Notes under the pieces: model-generated
Databases searched by the model: none
What the model was told of the DNA's origin: nothing
What the model saw: only the letters and a program-made list of their open reading frames with translations
Made by a program: the position numbers and the translations under genes
Assembly (NCBI RefSeq): GCF_001425005.1
Contig: NZ_LMDB01000033.1
Location: 311,238 to 375,237, forward strand
DNA: 64,000 nt
Source of the DNA: Duganella sp. Root336D2
GTDB lineage: Bacteria; Pseudomonadota; Gammaproteobacteria; Burkholderiales; Burkholderiaceae_D
Direction: 5' to 3'
Shown here: positions 16,547-25,570 of the stretch, in pieces
How the letters are laid out: every line of letters begins with the position of its first letter
Position numbering within the stretch: position 1 is the stretch's first letter

Positions 16547-17242
16547 ATGAAAGCCATGATCCTCGCCGCCGGCCGCGGCGAACGCATGCGGCCCCTGACC
16601 GACACCTGCCCCAAGCCGCTGCTGAAGGTGCGCGGCCGCCCGCTGATCGTCTGGCACATCATGAACCTGGTGCGTGCCGGGATCACGGAGATTGTCATCA
16701 ACCACGCCCACCTCGGCCACATGGTCGAGGAAGCGCTGGGCGACGGCGCGCAGTTCGGCGCCAGGATCCAGTATTCGCCGGAAGCGGAAGCGCTGGAAAC
16801 GGCGGGCGGCGTTGCCAACGCGCTGCACCTGTTGGGGGATGAGCCCTTCCTGGTGCTGTCGGGCGACATCTACTGCCCGCACTTCGATTTTTCCGAAGCG
16901 CTGGACGTACTGAAGGACAATGACCACCGCGGCGACCCGTACCCCGCCCATGTGCGCGACATCGCCTGGATCTGGCTGACGCCCAATCCCTGGCACAATC
17001 CGGAAGGCGACTTCGCGCTGAAGCTGTACACCGTTTCCGGCCAGGGTACGCCGAAGTGGAACTTCGCCAATATCGGCGTGTACCACCCCGAAATGTTCGC
17101 CGGCATTAAACCGGGCCAGAAGGCAGGCCTGGGCAAGCTGCTGTTCGAATATGCCGACCAGGGCCGCATCGGCGGCGAGATCTACCAGGATGAATGGGTC
17201 AACGTCGGCACCGTGCGCCAACTGGAAGAACTCAACGCATGA
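16547..17242 (+). CDS. murU: N-acetylmuramate alpha-1-phosphate uridylyltransferase MurU
   Basis: Nucleotidyltransferase that converts MurNAc-1-P to UDP-MurNAc, bypassing the fosfomycin-sensitive de novo MurA route. The 231-aa length matches MurU. The nucleotide-binding signature LAAGRGERMRPLTDTCPKPL occupies residues 6-25, and a metal-binding Asp lies in VLSGDIYCPHFDF. It sits between amgK and pepP; its TGA overlaps the pepP ATG (ATGA), so it is translationally coupled. Confidence 0.9.
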   Translation: MKAMILAAGRGERMRPLTDTCPKPLLKVRGRPLIVWHIMNLVRAGITEIVINHAHLGHMVEEALGDGAQFGARIQYSPEAEALETAGGVANALHLLGDEPFLVLSGDIYCPHFDFSEALDVLKDNDHRGDPYPAHVRDIAWIWLTPNPWHNPEGDFALKLYTVSGQGTPKWNFANIGVYHPEMFAGIKPGQKAGLGKLLFEYADQGRIGGEIYQDEWVNVGTVRQLEELNA

Positions 17243-18555
17243 AACCCTACTCCGACCGCCGTGCGCGCCTGCTGGCCCAGATGGAACCGGGCAGCGTGGC
17301 GGTCATCGGCACCGCGCCCGAAGTCACGCGCAATGCCGACACCGAATACCCCTACCGCCACGACAGCTCCTTTTATTACCTGACCGGCTTTAGCGAGCCG
17401 GAAGCGGTGCTGGTGCTGGCGGCGCCGCGCGGCAACGCTGCCGCGCAAGCGCTGCTGTTCTGCCGCGAGAAGCACCTGGAATCGGAAATCTGGGACGGCT
17501 ACCGCTACGGCCCCGACGCTGCGCGCGATGCATTCGGCTTCGACTTGGCCTTCCCGGCCGGCGCACTGGACGAACATATGGTGCGCCTGCTGTCCAACGC
17601 CAGCGCGCTGTACGCCCCGCTGGCACGCGGCGGCGAAGAGCAGCAGCGGCGCTGGTTCGACGGCGTGCGCAGGTTTTCGCGCAGCGGCACCACTGCGCCG
17701 CCCGTGCTGCGCGACCTGCCGCCGCTGGTCGACGAAATGCGCCTGTTCAAGGACGAGCACGAAAGCGCCATCATGCTGCGCGCCGGCGAAATCTCCGCGG
17801 GCGCCCACGCCCGCGCCATGCGCTTCGCCGGCACCCGCGGCGCAGGCGTGTTCGAATACGAGCTGGAAGCCGAATTGCTGCACGAATTCCGCCGCCACGG
17901 CGCCCAGTTCCCGGCCTATACGCCGATCGTGGCCTCCGGACCCAACGCCTGCGTCCTGCATTACAACGCCAATAACCGCCGCACCCGGGATGGCGACCTG
18001 GTGCTGATCGATGCCGGTTGCGAGCTCGATGGCTATGCCTCCGACATCACCCGCACCTTCCCGGTCAACGGCCGCTTCAGTCCCGCCCAGCGCGAGCTGT
18101 ATGAACTTGTGCTGGCTGCGCAGCAGGCTGCCTTCGACGCCATCGGGCCGGGCCGCAAATACCACGACGCCCACGACGCCGCAGTGCAGGTACTGGCGCA
18201 GGGCATGCTGGACTTCGGCCTGCTGCAAGGCACGCTGGACGAAGTGCTGGCCGAAAAGACATACACGCAGTTCTACATGCACGGCACCGGACACTGGATC
18301 GGCATGGACGTGCATGACGTCGGCCGGTACCGCGACGTGGCGCGCGAAGACAAGCCGTCGCGCCTGCTGCAAGCCGGCATGGCGATGACGGTGGAACCCG
18401 GCATCTACGTGCGGCCGGCCGAAGGCGTGCCGGAGAAATACTGGAATATCGGCATCCGCATCGAGGACGACGTGATCGTCCGGGACGGCGGCTTCCAACT
18501 GCTGACAGGCGGCGCACCCAGGACGGTGGCCGAGATTGAAGCCTTGATGAAATGA
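17239..18555 (+). CDS. pepP: Xaa-Pro aminopeptidase
   Basis: Dinuclear-metal exopeptidase releasing N-terminal residues before proline. It has 438 aa, with an N-terminal AMP_N domain (about 1-130) and a C-terminal pita-bread domain. Metal-ligand segments visible are LIDAGCELDGYASDITRTFP (two Asp), HGTGHWIGMDVHD (His), MAMTVEPGIY (Glu) and IGIRIEDD (Glu). The start ATG overlaps the murU stop, and its own stop overlaps the next start (ATGA). A pepP-ubiH order is conserved in proteobacteria. Confidence 0.95.
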   Translation: MKPYSDRRARLLAQMEPGSVAVIGTAPEVTRNADTEYPYRHDSSFYYLTGFSEPEAVLVLAAPRGNAAAQALLFCREKHLESEIWDGYRYGPDAARDAFGFDLAFPAGALDEHMVRLLSNASALYAPLARGGEEQQRRWFDGVRRFSRSGTTAPPVLRDLPPLVDEMRLFKDEHESAIMLRAGEISAGAHARAMRFAGTRGAGVFEYELEAELLHEFRRHGAQFPAYTPIVASGPNACVLHYNANNRRTRDGDLVLIDAGCELDGYASDITRTFPVNGRFSPAQRELYELVLAAQQAAFDAIGPGRKYHDAHDAAVQVLAQGMLDFGLLQGTLDEVLAEKTYTQFYMHGTGHWIGMDVHDVGRYRDVAREDKPSRLLQAGMAMTVEPGIYVRPAEGVPEKYWNIGIRIEDDVIVRDGGFQLLTGGAPRTVAEIEALMK

Positions 18556-19688
18556 TCGATTACGATATCGCCATTTGCGGCGCCGGCCCGGCCGGCATGG
18601 CGCTGGCGGCGCTGCTGGTGAACCGCGGCGCCGATGCCGCCCGCATCGTGCTGGTGGACGCCAAGCCGCTGGAACACGCCATGCAGGACCCGCGCACCCT
18701 GGCCTTGTCCTACGGCAGCCGCCAGATCCTAGAGCAGGTCGGCGCCTGGCCGATCCACGCCACCGCCATCCACGACATCCACGTCTCGCGGCGCGGGCAG
18801 TTCGGCCGCAGCATGATCACGCGCGACGAACACAGGCTGCCGGCGCTAGGCTACGTCACCCGCTACGGCGCCATCGTCGAAGCGCTGGGCGCCGTGTGCA
18901 ACCGGCTCGGCATCGGCGCCCTGCGCCCGGTGCGCGTCAGCGGCAGCGACGAAGCGGCCGACAGCGTCGCCCTGCACCTCGAAAGCGAAGGCCAGGCTGC
19001 GCGCTTGCTGCGCGCAGCCGTAGTGGTGCAGGCCGAGGGCGGCCTGTTCGGCGAGCAGGTCGACAAGGCCGAAACGCGCGACTACCGGCAAACCGCCATC
19101 ATCGCCCAGGTCAACACCAGCGCCCCGGTGGCGCACCGCGCCTATGAACGCTTCACCAATGAAGGCCCGCTGGCCCTGCTGCCACAGGACGACGGCTACT
19201 CCCTGGTCTGGTGCGCCCGCCCCGCCAGCGCGCAAGCGCTCCTCGCCTTGGACGATGCCGCCTTCCTCACCAAGCTGGGCGAAACCTTCGGCGAGCGCCT
19301 CGGCAAGTTCACGCACGCCACGCGCCGCCTGGCCTTCCCGCTCGGCCTGAACGCCGGCGTCACGGGCAGCGCGCGCAGCGTGGCCATCGGCAACGCCGCC
19401 CAGACCCTGCACCCGGTGGCCGGCCAGGGCCTGAACCTGGGCCTGCGCGACGCCGCCGAACTGGCGCGCGTACTGGCACGCGGCGCCACGCCGCAAGCAC
19501 TGGAGCAGTTCGCCGCCCAGCGCCGCCAGGACCGCAAGCTGACCGTGCGCCTGACCGACACCATGGCGCGCATCTTCGCCAATGAATCGGCGCTGCAGCC
19601 GCTGCTCGGCCTCGGCCTGGCAGCCATCGACGTCGCCGCCCCGGCGCGCGCCGTGCTGGCCGAGCTGATGATGTACGGCCGCCGTTAA
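18552..19688 (+). CDS. UbiH/UbiF/VisC family FAD-dependent hydroxylase
   Basis: A 378-aa flavoprotein monooxygenase of the ubiquinone-synthesis hydroxylase family. The N-terminal dinucleotide-binding motif is DIAICGAGPAGMALAALLV (residues 4-22), and the second FAD motif is GNAAQTLHPVAGQGLNLGLR at about 283-302. The position just after pepP is the usual place of ubiH (visB), supporting a role in ring hydroxylation during ubiquinone synthesis. Which ring position it hydroxylates cannot be read from the sequence. Confidence 0.88.
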   Translation: MIDYDIAICGAGPAGMALAALLVNRGADAARIVLVDAKPLEHAMQDPRTLALSYGSRQILEQVGAWPIHATAIHDIHVSRRGQFGRSMITRDEHRLPALGYVTRYGAIVEALGAVCNRLGIGALRPVRVSGSDEAADSVALHLESEGQAARLLRAAVVVQAEGGLFGEQVDKAETRDYRQTAIIAQVNTSAPVAHRAYERFTNEGPLALLPQDDGYSLVWCARPASAQALLALDDAAFLTKLGETFGERLGKFTHATRRLAFPLGLNAGVTGSARSVAIGNAAQTLHPVAGQGLNLGLRDAAELARVLARGATPQALEQFAAQRRQDRKLTVRLTDTMARIFANESALQPLLGLGLAAIDVAAPARAVLAELMMYGRR

Positions 19689-19703
19689 GCAGGCACCCTG
19701 AAC

Positions 19704-22700
19704 ATGCCCGCGCTGCGCCCCCTGCTCGCCGCCTTGTTGCTGGCCCACCTGCAGCAGGCGGCTGCGACTCCGCCGCCACGGCCGCCGCCGTGCCCGGATA
19801 TCGGCGCCGATAGCGCTTCCGTTACCAGCCTGCTGCACGCCATGACCGACGCCGGCGACCAGCATGTCCGCGAATGCGCGGTATCAGCCCTGGCCGCGCG
19901 CGGCAAGCCTGCCATGAATGCCTGGGTTGCGCTGCTGGGCAGCGGGGCGCCGGACTTGCGTGCAACTGGATGGTGGCAGGTGTACCGGGAACAGGGTTCG
20001 GACGCCTACGGCGGCGGCAGCCGCACGCTGGCCCACCTCGGCTTTCCTTCGTCAGCCCTCGCCAGCCTGCTGCCCGCGCCGGCTGCCGGCGCGTCGCCGC
20101 CGTGCGGCCCCGGCCGAACTGGCTATGCCGCCGACGCCGCCGCCAGCGCGCTGCCGGCCCTGCAGGCGGCCCTGGCAGGCGGCGCTGAACTCCAGGCCCG
20201 GACGGCAGCCATATGCGTAGGCGAGATGGGTGACTACGCACAGGCGCTGGCACCGCAGCTGATGGACGGCGGGCACTGGGAAATACTGCCACAGGTAGGC
20301 ATTGGCATGGCCGAGCAGTTCGAGCGCTATATCTATCAGGGCGCAGGCAAGGGCAACTCCGGGGTGCCCCGGGTCGACGCCGAAAAGGTTGAAGCGCTCG
20401 GCGCCTTGCCGCCTTCGCTGGTGCCGCGGCTGGTCGTCCTGGCAGACGAAGCGGGTCCGTTGGCGCAGTATGCGGCGGGGCCTGTGCCATTTTTCGAGCA
20501 CGGCAGCTACCGCTGGATTGCCGCCGCCCTGGCCGGTACCGGCAGCCCCGAAGCCGCGGCGTTCCTGGTGCGCAGCAAAGCGTTTGGCTACGCGGCCCGA
20601 ATGGGCAATGTCGCCCTGCCGCTGTTGCTGGCGCTGCAGCCGTCCAACCTGGACGAACAGGTGCAGTGGATCAAGGCACTGGACGCCATCGGCACGCCCG
20701 CTGCCCGTCAGGCGGCGGCGCAGCAACTGGAGCGCAGCATGCCCGCACTGGTGGCAGCCCTGCATGACAGCAGCTGGGACTCCAGCGAGATCATCGGCAG
20801 GCGCAGTGCCTTCTCCCCGCCAGCCATCAAGCGCTTTATCGACCTCGGCGTGCTGGCCCGTGGCGGCAGCCCGCGCGTGCTGCCCCTGCTGCAGCACGAA
20901 AACGAGGCGGTGCGCGCCAAGGCTGCGGCGGTGCTGGCACATATGCAGGCGCTGGAAGCAGAGCCGCAGGTCGTGGCACTGTATCGGGCCAGCCGCACTG
21001 CAGGGCGCCCGGCAGGCGCGCCAGGCATCGAGCGCGGCGACCTTACGCGGGCCTACGGATCCGCGCTGGAAGCGCTACACCGGGCGCCCGGCTTCATCGC
21101 CACCCTGCCAACGGAAAGGCTTGCGGCACTGGCGATGCAGCCCCCCGGTTACGCCGATCCCGCGCTGAGCTACATCGGCGATACGGTGCCGGAACTGGCC
21201 CGGCGCCGCGCCCTGCCGGAATTGCTGCAGCTGCTGCCAACAGCCCCCGACAGGGCTTTGGCCGCCTTGCTGGGCTTGGGCGAAGCCGCGCGTCCCGCCC
21301 TGCCACAGCTACTGCAACTCCTGGACGACAAGCGCTTCGCCTATATGCTGGGCGACCCGGGCGGCCGCTACTTCCTGGGGCGCTGGGGGCTGCAATCGGA
21401 AGCGGACACGCGCCTGCTGGCGCGCCATGTGCTGGAAACCGCCAGCCCCGGCGGCCGCTATTACGGCGCCGAAGTGCTGGCCCATGCCGGCAATATTCCG
21501 GCCGATTCGCAAGCAGCGCTGCGCCAGGCATTACAGCAGCCCGCGCTGTGGGAATATGGCGGCGGACCGCCCGCCACGCTGCGCTTTGTGCTCACCGGCA
21601 AGCGCCACGGCGATGGCCCGCTGCTGGCGCCGACAGTACTGGCCCAGGAGCTGGCGAAGCAAAAGCACTGCCTCCAGAATTCCCCCGCAATGCAGCCCGA
21701 AGCATGCACCAGCCTGCGCCAGCTCGATGACGCCGGTGTAGCGGCGGTCGCGCCGCTGCTGGCCCACGCGGATCCGGCTGTGCGCCAGGGCGCCAGCGAC
21801 TATCTGGGCGACGTCGGCGCCCGCGCCCGGCCCGCGCTGCCCCATATGGCGAAGCAGTTAGGCGATCCGATGCCCCTGGTACGCCGCGTTGCGGCCGACA
21901 ATATCGCTCGTGTGCATGGCTATCAGGCGCCACCGCCGGCATTGGCCGAATACCTGGCGGGCGCGCTGCAAGGCAAGGACCCGGAGGAAAAGCAGGCCGC
22001 CGTCATGCTGCTGTCGCGCTTTCGGCAACTGCCGGCGAAAAGCGACAAGGCCCTGCTCGAGGCGCTAAGCGACCCCACGCTCCAGCGCTGGCGCAGCACC
22101 CTGCTCGCCGCACTGGGCAGGACCGGCAGCCAGCGTGCCGCGGCCTGGCTGTGCGCGCGCCTGGAAGAAGCTGCCACCCAGGCCGAACGTGACGATATCG
22201 CAGCAGCGCTGGCCGGCGCCGGCCCGGCAGCCGGCGCTGTACTGCAGCAGTACAGCGGCAAAGCCAGCGATCCCGATTTGCTGGCGGCGTATGCGCAGGC
22301 CATGGCAACGCATGATGCGGCGAGGTCCGCCGCCCTGGTGGGGGCACTGCTGGCGCAACTGCAGGGCCAATTGGCCCTGCAGGACACGGAACAAGCGTCC
22401 CACGCAGCAGCCCGCCGCCGCGCCGCGCGCCGCCTCGGTGTCCTGATGCGTTTCAGCCGCAAGGCCGGTGACCTTGCCCAAAGCGCACTGGCGCAGCAAG
22501 ACCGCCACGTCCGCGCACCGCTCATTTCCGCCCTGGCCCACAGCGGCGGGCCGGAAGCCGTGTCCATGCTGGAGCGCCTGGCGCAAGTCCACGAGGAAGA
22601 CACGGGGGCAGTGAGGCAGGCCATCGACCAGATCAAATGGCGCCATCCCGATCCCGTGCAGCGCTGGCAGCGCTGCATTGAGGGGGACCGGGACCGATTG

Positions 22701-22742
22701 CGCGCCTTTGAGCGCTGCCGCGCCGGCCCGGCGGAAGGCTAG
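19704..22742 (+). CDS. Large HEAT-repeat protein, probably exported
   Basis: A 1012-aa protein beginning with a signal-peptide-like segment (MPALRPLLAALLLAHLQQAA) and then made almost entirely of Ala/Leu-rich helical pairs. Many read as HEAT repeats, for example LPLLQHENEAVRAKAAAVLA and LLAHADPAVRQGASDYLGDV. Such solenoids act as protein-binding scaffolds. No catalytic motif is visible. It follows the ubiH-like gene by 15 bases and precedes a periplasmic binding-protein-like gene by 6, so the last two genes of this run form a pair of unknown function. Proline/cysteine-rich residues after the signal could form an exposed N-terminal stretch. Confidence 0.75.
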   Translation: MPALRPLLAALLLAHLQQAAATPPPRPPPCPDIGADSASVTSLLHAMTDAGDQHVRECAVSALAARGKPAMNAWVALLGSGAPDLRATGWWQVYREQGSDAYGGGSRTLAHLGFPSSALASLLPAPAAGASPPCGPGRTGYAADAAASALPALQAALAGGAELQARTAAICVGEMGDYAQALAPQLMDGGHWEILPQVGIGMAEQFERYIYQGAGKGNSGVPRVDAEKVEALGALPPSLVPRLVVLADEAGPLAQYAAGPVPFFEHGSYRWIAAALAGTGSPEAAAFLVRSKAFGYAARMGNVALPLLLALQPSNLDEQVQWIKALDAIGTPAARQAAAQQLERSMPALVAALHDSSWDSSEIIGRRSAFSPPAIKRFIDLGVLARGGSPRVLPLLQHENEAVRAKAAAVLAHMQALEAEPQVVALYRASRTAGRPAGAPGIERGDLTRAYGSALEALHRAPGFIATLPTERLAALAMQPPGYADPALSYIGDTVPELARRRALPELLQLLPTAPDRALAALLGLGEAARPALPQLLQLLDDKRFAYMLGDPGGRYFLGRWGLQSEADTRLLARHVLETASPGGRYYGAEVLAHAGNIPADSQAALRQALQQPALWEYGGGPPATLRFVLTGKRHGDGPLLAPTVLAQELAKQKHCLQNSPAMQPEACTSLRQLDDAGVAAVAPLLAHADPAVRQGASDYLGDVGARARPALPHMAKQLGDPMPLVRRVAADNIARVHGYQAPPPALAEYLAGALQGKDPEEKQAAVMLLSRFRQLPAKSDKALLEALSDPTLQRWRSTLLAALGRTGSQRAAAWLCARLEEAATQAERDDIAAALAGAGPAAGAVLQQYSGKASDPDLLAAYAQAMATHDAARSAALVGALLAQLQGQLALQDTEQASHAAARRRAARRLGVLMRFSRKAGDLAQSALAQQDRHVRAPLISALAHSGGPEAVSMLERLAQVHEEDTGAVRQAIDQIKWRHPDPVQRWQRCIEGDRDRLRAFERCRAGPAEG

Positions 22743-22748
22743 TCCAGT

Positions 22749-23624
22749 ATGACGCATCCTGCCGCCATCGCCGCACGCCTTGCCCTGCTTGCTTCGCTGC
22801 TGCCGGCAACAGGCCAGGCGCGCGACAGGATGTCCTGGCTGATGCCCGACGTGCCGCCCGCCTCGATGCCGGTGGACGGCAAGCCCACCACCGGCATCGC
22901 CGACCAGATCGCGCTGTACATCGCGGCCCGCTGGCCCGACGCCGACCACCGCTTCATCTACGCCAACCCGAAGCGCACCTGGCTGATGATCGAGCGCGGC
23001 GAGCAAGCTTGCGTAGTGGCGGCCTTGCGCAATGCCGAAAGGGACAAGCTGGCCTACTTCGTCAACACCAACCTGGTGCCGCCGCTGCAGCTCGTGGTGC
23101 AGGAAAGGACCTTGCCGCACCTGCCGTTGAACGCGCATGGCGAAGCCGATTTGCAGAAATTGCTGACCGATCCCGTCTTGCGCGGCATCGTGGTGGAACG
23201 CCGCAGCTATGGTGCGGCAGTGGATGAATTGCTGGCGAAGCGCCCCGCCAATTCAAGGCTGGAGACCACCTCGGTGGGCGATTACGGACGCAATGTGCTG
23301 AAGCTGGTGGTGCATGGCCGCGCCGACTACACCCTCGACTACGACTACGCACTGCAATACGCCAGCAAATCGGAACCGGAGATCGGCCTGCTGAAAACCG
23401 TGCCGATCGCCCAAAACAACAAGCCCATGCTGGGCGGCATCGCCTGCCCGCGCAACGCCTGGGGCATGGCAACGGTGAAACGCATCGACCAGATCGTCGG
23501 CACACCCGAAGGCGCCGCCGCCATGATCAGAGCGCAGAACAGCTGGCACACCCAAGCCTCGCAGCAACGCTACGCCGCACAGATCAACGAATTCCAGCGC
23601 CAGCGCGCCAAACCCGCCCACTAA
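22749..23624 (+). CDS. TIGR02285-like periplasmic solute-binding-fold protein
   Basis: A 291-aa protein with an N-terminal signal peptide (ending near GQARD) and the general layout of family-3 extracellular solute-binding proteins. It resembles the uncharacterised TIGR02285 group: a WLMPDVPPASM opening, TWLMIERGEQACVVAALRNA, and DYTLDYDYALQYA. These lack a cognate ABC transporter next door, as here. It may sense or bind an amino-acid-like ligand, but that is only inferred from the fold. It is probably co-transcribed with the HEAT-repeat gene and ends just before a palindromic element. Confidence 0.7.
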   Translation: MTHPAAIAARLALLASLLPATGQARDRMSWLMPDVPPASMPVDGKPTTGIADQIALYIAARWPDADHRFIYANPKRTWLMIERGEQACVVAALRNAERDKLAYFVNTNLVPPLQLVVQERTLPHLPLNAHGEADLQKLLTDPVLRGIVVERRSYGAAVDELLAKRPANSRLETTSVGDYGRNVLKLVVHGRADYTLDYDYALQYASKSEPEIGLLKTVPIAQNNKPMLGGIACPRNAWGMATVKRIDQIVGTPEGAAAMIRAQNSWHTQASQQRYAAQINEFQRQRAKPAH

Positions 23625-23633
23625 AGCAGAAGA

Positions 23634-23679
23634 GCCCGTGTCACACTTGGGGTGTGACCCCATGGTGTGACACGGGCTG
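23634..23679. repeat. Palindromic intergenic element, GTGTCACAC family (copy 1)
   Basis: A 46-bp element with perfect 14-bp inverted arms AGCCCGTGTCACAC (23634-23647) and its complement (23666-23679), around a core GGGGTGTGACCCC (23650-23662). It fills the gap between the convergent TIGR02285-like and pntB genes. The long stem could act as a bidirectional transcript end, though no T-tract is present. Confidence 0.82.
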
Positions 23680-23687
23680 GGCTGTGG

Positions 23688-25220
23688 TTATTCGACGGCT
23701 TTCACCATGTCTTCCAGGACCTTCTTGGCGTCGCCGAACACCATCATGGTCTTGTCCATGTAGAACAGCTCGTTGTCCAGGCCTGCATAGCCGGATGCCA
23801 TCGAGCGTTTGTTGACGATGATGGTCTTGGCCTTGTAGGCCTCGAGAATCGGCATGCCGGCGATCGGGGATTTCGGATCCTTCGCCGCCGGGTTCACCAC
23901 GTCGTTCGCACCCAGCACCAGTACCACGTCGGCCTGCGCGAATTCGCTGTTGATGTCTTCCATCTCGAACACCTGGTCGTACGGCACTTCGGCTTCCGCC
24001 AGCAGCACGTTCATATGGCCCGGCATGCGGCCTGCGACCGGGTGGATCGCGTATTTCACCGTCACGCCGTGGTGGCCCAGCTTTTCGACCAGTTCTTTCA
24101 GCGCGTGCTGGGCGCGCGCCACCGCCAGGCCGTAGCCGGGAACGATGATCACGGTTTCGGCATTCTGCATCAGGAACACGGCGTCGTCGGAGGAGCCGGA
24201 TTTCACGTTGCGCTGCGCCTGCGCGCCGCCTGCCGTTGCCGCGGAAGTGTCGCCGCCGAAGCCGCCCAGGATCACGTTGAAGAACGAGCGGTTCATCGCC
24301 TTGCACATGATGTAGGACAGGATCGCCCCCGAAGAACCGACCAGCGAACCGGCGATGATCAGCATCGAGTTATTGAGCGAGAAGCCAATGCCCGCCGCTG
24401 CCCAGCCGGAGTACGAGTTCAGCATCGACACCACCACCGGCATGTCGGCGCCGCCGATCGGGATGATGATCAGCACGCCCAGCACGAAGGCAATCGCCGT
24501 CATGATGAGGAACGGGGTCCAGGCCGGCTCGCTGCCGCCGCTGAACACGAACACCAGGCCCAGGCCGACCATGACCAGCGCCAGCACCAGGTTCAGCATG
24601 TGCTGGCCGCTGAACACTACCGGCGCGCCCTGGAACAGGCGGAACTTGTACTTGCCCGCCAGCTTGCCGAAGGCGATCACCGAACCGCTGAAAGTGATGG
24701 CGCCGACAAAGGTGCCGATGAACAGCTCGATGCGGTTGCCGACCGGCAGCGCCTGGCCGCGCGCGGCGATGCCGAAGGCGTGCGGCTCGGCCACCGCCGC
24801 AATGGCGATGCAGACCGCCGCCATGCCGATCAGCGAGTGCATGGCTGCCACCAGCTCCGGCATCTTGGTCATCTCGACGCGCTTGGCGAGGAAGGCGCCA
24901 ATGCCGCCGCCAACCACCACGCCCAGTGCAACCAGGCCGAGGCCCAGGCCGCCGGAGCCGGAACGCGCCTGCACGTCCATGCCGAGGGCGCGTGCCGCCG
25001 CAGCCACCGCTTCCGCACCTTCCGATGCGGCGGCGATATCCGCTTTAAGGCGCAGGATCAGCGCGATGGTGGTCGCGGCGGCAATCGCCATGCCGGCCAT
25101 GCCGAAGGCATTGCCCTTGCGTGCCGTTGCCGGCGACGATAACCCTTTCAGCGCCTGGATGAAGCAGACAGACGCGATCAGGTACATCATCGTGACAAGG
25201 TTCATGGTGATGAAGCTCAT
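23688..25220 (-). CDS. pntB: NAD(P) transhydrogenase subunit beta
   Basis: Membrane subunit carrying most of the proton channel and the NADP(H)-binding domain III. It couples proton entry to NADPH formation. The protein is 510 aa, longer than the roughly 460 usual, because of an Ala/Gly-rich insert between early helices (about residues 58-90). Domain III motifs are clear: PGYGLAVARAQ, HPVAGRMPGHMNVLLAEA, LGANDVVNPAA and KRSMASGYAG. The start overlaps the pntAB stop (ATGA). It belongs to the three-gene pntAA-pntAB-pntB operon. Confidence 0.96.
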   Translation of the reverse strand: MSFITMNLVTMMYLIASVCFIQALKGLSSPATARKGNAFGMAGMAIAAATTIALILRLKADIAAASEGAEAVAAAARALGMDVQARSGSGGLGLGLVALGVVVGGGIGAFLAKRVEMTKMPELVAAMHSLIGMAAVCIAIAAVAEPHAFGIAARGQALPVGNRIELFIGTFVGAITFSGSVIAFGKLAGKYKFRLFQGAPVVFSGQHMLNLVLALVMVGLGLVFVFSGGSEPAWTPFLIMTAIAFVLGVLIIIPIGGADMPVVVSMLNSYSGWAAAGIGFSLNNSMLIIAGSLVGSSGAILSYIMCKAMNRSFFNVILGGFGGDTSAATAGGAQAQRNVKSGSSDDAVFLMQNAETVIIVPGYGLAVARAQHALKELVEKLGHHGVTVKYAIHPVAGRMPGHMNVLLAEAEVPYDQVFEMEDINSEFAQADVVLVLGANDVVNPAAKDPKSPIAGMPILEAYKAKTIIVNKRSMASGYAGLDNELFYMDKTMMVFGDAKKVLEDMVKAVE

Positions 25221-25561
25221 GCCTTGGCCTCCTTCTCGGCGGCCGAAGCCGCAGCACCTGCCGCAGGCGCCTTTTTCTCCTTCTTCTTGAACATCTCCAG
25301 CATGCGCTGGGTGACCAGGAAGCCACCGAAGACATTGACCGCGGCCAGCGCTACGGCGACCGTGCCCATGATTTGTCCAACCAGGCCTTCGGTCAGCGCG
25401 GCCGCCAGCATGGCGCCCACGATGATGATGGCCGATACGGCATTGGTTACCGCCATCAGCGGCGTATGCAGCGCCGGCGTGACGGTCCAGACCACGTGGT
25501 AGCCCACATACACGGCCAGCACAAAGATGATCAGGTTGATGATGGTGTGACTGACTTCCAT
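25217..25561 (-). CDS. pntAB: NAD(P) transhydrogenase alpha-2 (membrane) subunit
   Basis: A 114-aa membrane subunit corresponding to the C-terminal helices of E. coli PntA, as in the three-subunit enzymes of Rhodospirillum. It has about three hydrophobic helices, with the conserved WTVTPALHTPLMAVTNAVSA loop near residues 25-44. A Lys/Ala/Glu-rich cytoplasmic tail of about 25 residues ends the protein. It lies between pntAA (9-base gap) and pntB (4-base overlap). Confidence 0.94.
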   Translation of the reverse strand: MEVSHTIINLIIFVLAVYVGYHVVWTVTPALHTPLMAVTNAVSAIIIVGAMLAAALTEGLVGQIMGTVAVALAAVNVFGGFLVTQRMLEMFKKKEKKAPAAGAAASAAEKEAKA

Positions 25562-25570
25562 TCCCGCCTC

